From NCBI GenBank assembly GCA_009842375.1, contig VYFM01000049.1, positions 1-6,392 of the forward strand: a DNA stretch of 6,392 nt, in the 5' to 3' direction. Below the pieces are notes generated by a model, which searched no databases, was not told where the DNA came from, and saw only the letters and a list, made by a program, of their open reading frames with translations. Positions 5,922 through 6,392 of the stretch are shown in pieces. This DNA is from Candidatus Poribacteria bacterium. GTDB lineage: Bacteria > Poribacteria > WGA-4E > WGA-3G. The translations under genes and the position numbers were made by a program. How positions within the stretch are numbered: the first letter of the stretch is position 1; each line of letters opens with the position of its first letter.

Positions 5922-6392
5922 TTATTCTATAGAAAGGAATTGCATAGAGTTGTAAGTCATAGTTCCAAATTTTACGGGTGGGATATTATTTTTCCATTTT
6001 GCTTGTTCGTTTTGTTTATCCATTGTAATTAGTATTCCCATTGCTGCGTCATGTGTTATAACTGCGTATTGTAGTTGTTCAAATTTGATTTTTTTACTTC
6101 CTTTACCACCAGCGACTTGAACGATTATTCCCTTTTTTTTAGTGTTATCGGGTGTATCTCGCATTACACCGAATCCGTCTATACCTTTATCCTTGGATTT
6201 TTTAGGATTAGATACTAGTCCTTGTATTAATGATATAGCCCAGTCTTGGAATTTATGAGGTTGATTTTTTGATAATTGTAGTGCTGTATTTTTATCTATA
6301 GGTATACCTTGGATATTCATTAATGGGAATCCTTTAGGTTGTAATCTTGCGTAATTTACGAGTTTAATTGAAAATGGTAGTATATCTATACC
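5922..6392 (-). CDS. C-terminal part of a DNA methyltransferase fused to a restriction-endonuclease-like domain (5' end outside window)
   Basis: The frame is open from the window edge, so the gene is partial; the ATG at 6320-6318 is internal, not a start. The first codons read GIDI (6392-6381), resembling the strand after methyltransferase motif I (FxGxG) in beta-class N4-cytosine/N6-adenine enzymes, where the text often runs GIDITHLAI. Then comes a stretch like the family's YQFQWWALSLV (here HKFQDWAISLI, residues 22-32 counting the internal Met as 1), GIDG (46-49, acidic Asp48), IIVQVAGGKG (65-74) and GILITM (95-100). This pattern matches the PD-(D/E)xK-like domain fused to many such methyltransferases, but the usual VKGG/VKAG lysine is Ala70 (codon GCT, 6113-6111). 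The product ends at SIE, apparently prematurely. GC is about one third, lower than the neighbours, suggesting transfer. Family call is from remembered motifs. Confidence 0.6.
   Translation of the reverse strand, partial: GIDILPFSIKLVNYARLQPKGFPLMNIQGIPIDKNTALQLSKNQPHKFQDWAISLIQGLVSNPKKSKDKGIDGFGVMRDTPDNTKKKGIIVQVAGGKGSKKIKFEQLQYAVITHDAAMGILITMDKQNEQAKWKNNIPPVKFGTMTYNSMQFLSIE

Noticed and set aside
5841..6032. Plus-strand open frame encoding a hydrophobic 63-residue peptide, resembling a small membrane protein or toxin
   Set aside because: It lies antisense to the methyltransferase-like gene and its severed tail, has no ribosome binding site, and its hydrophobicity follows from reading AT-rich coding DNA backwards.

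Overview
The window is a stretch of a bacterial chromosome with seven protein-coding genes: six appear complete and one runs off the right edge. GC is moderate (about 40-48% on lines sampled by eye) over most of the window and about one third over the last ~630 bases. MurJ, HisF, ThiD and a two-gene ABC exporter indicate a free-living, peptidoglycan-making, prototrophic bacterium. From memory only, the DUF2203 protein and the TAGGTCGGAGTGAG-type intergenic repeat suggest an uncultured lineage such as Candidatus Poribacteria. That placement is an inference and was not tested.

Layout from left to right. thiD (39-824, +) for thiamine pyrimidine phosphorylation converges on a small DUF2203 gene (826-1206, -) with one base between their stop codons. 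The DUF2203 gene has a good sigma-70-type promoter and ribosome binding site. A 191-base divergent spacer holds that promoter, a strong GC-rich hairpin and a candidate promoter for murJ. murJ (1398-3047, +), the lipid II flippase, is followed 18 bases later by hisF (3066-3845, +), with the hisF ribosome binding site lying between them, so the two are probably co-transcribed. A 205-base gap then carries a hairpin just past the hisF stop and an approximately 160-base, imperfectly palindromic, MITE-like element. Next is a minus-strand ABC exporter operon: ATPase at 4862-5761 first in transcription, then an ABC-2 permease at 4051-4857. The right end is AT-rich and holds the 3' part of a minus-strand gene resembling a beta-class DNA methyltransferase with a fused PD-(D/E)xK-like restriction domain.

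The points most worth a second look are these. (1) HisF has glutamine exactly where the catalytic Asp130 normally sits. (2) The restriction-like domain has alanine where the usual catalytic lysine is expected. (3) The same gene is ended by a TAA just after a conserved-looking SIE motif, yet the frame stays open for 34 more codons with plausible protein sequence, suggesting a nonsense truncation. (4) The palindromic element behind hisF looks mobile or REP/MITE-like. No complete novel multi-gene system is visible. The right-edge restriction-modification-like gene may belong to an accessory region that continues outside the window.
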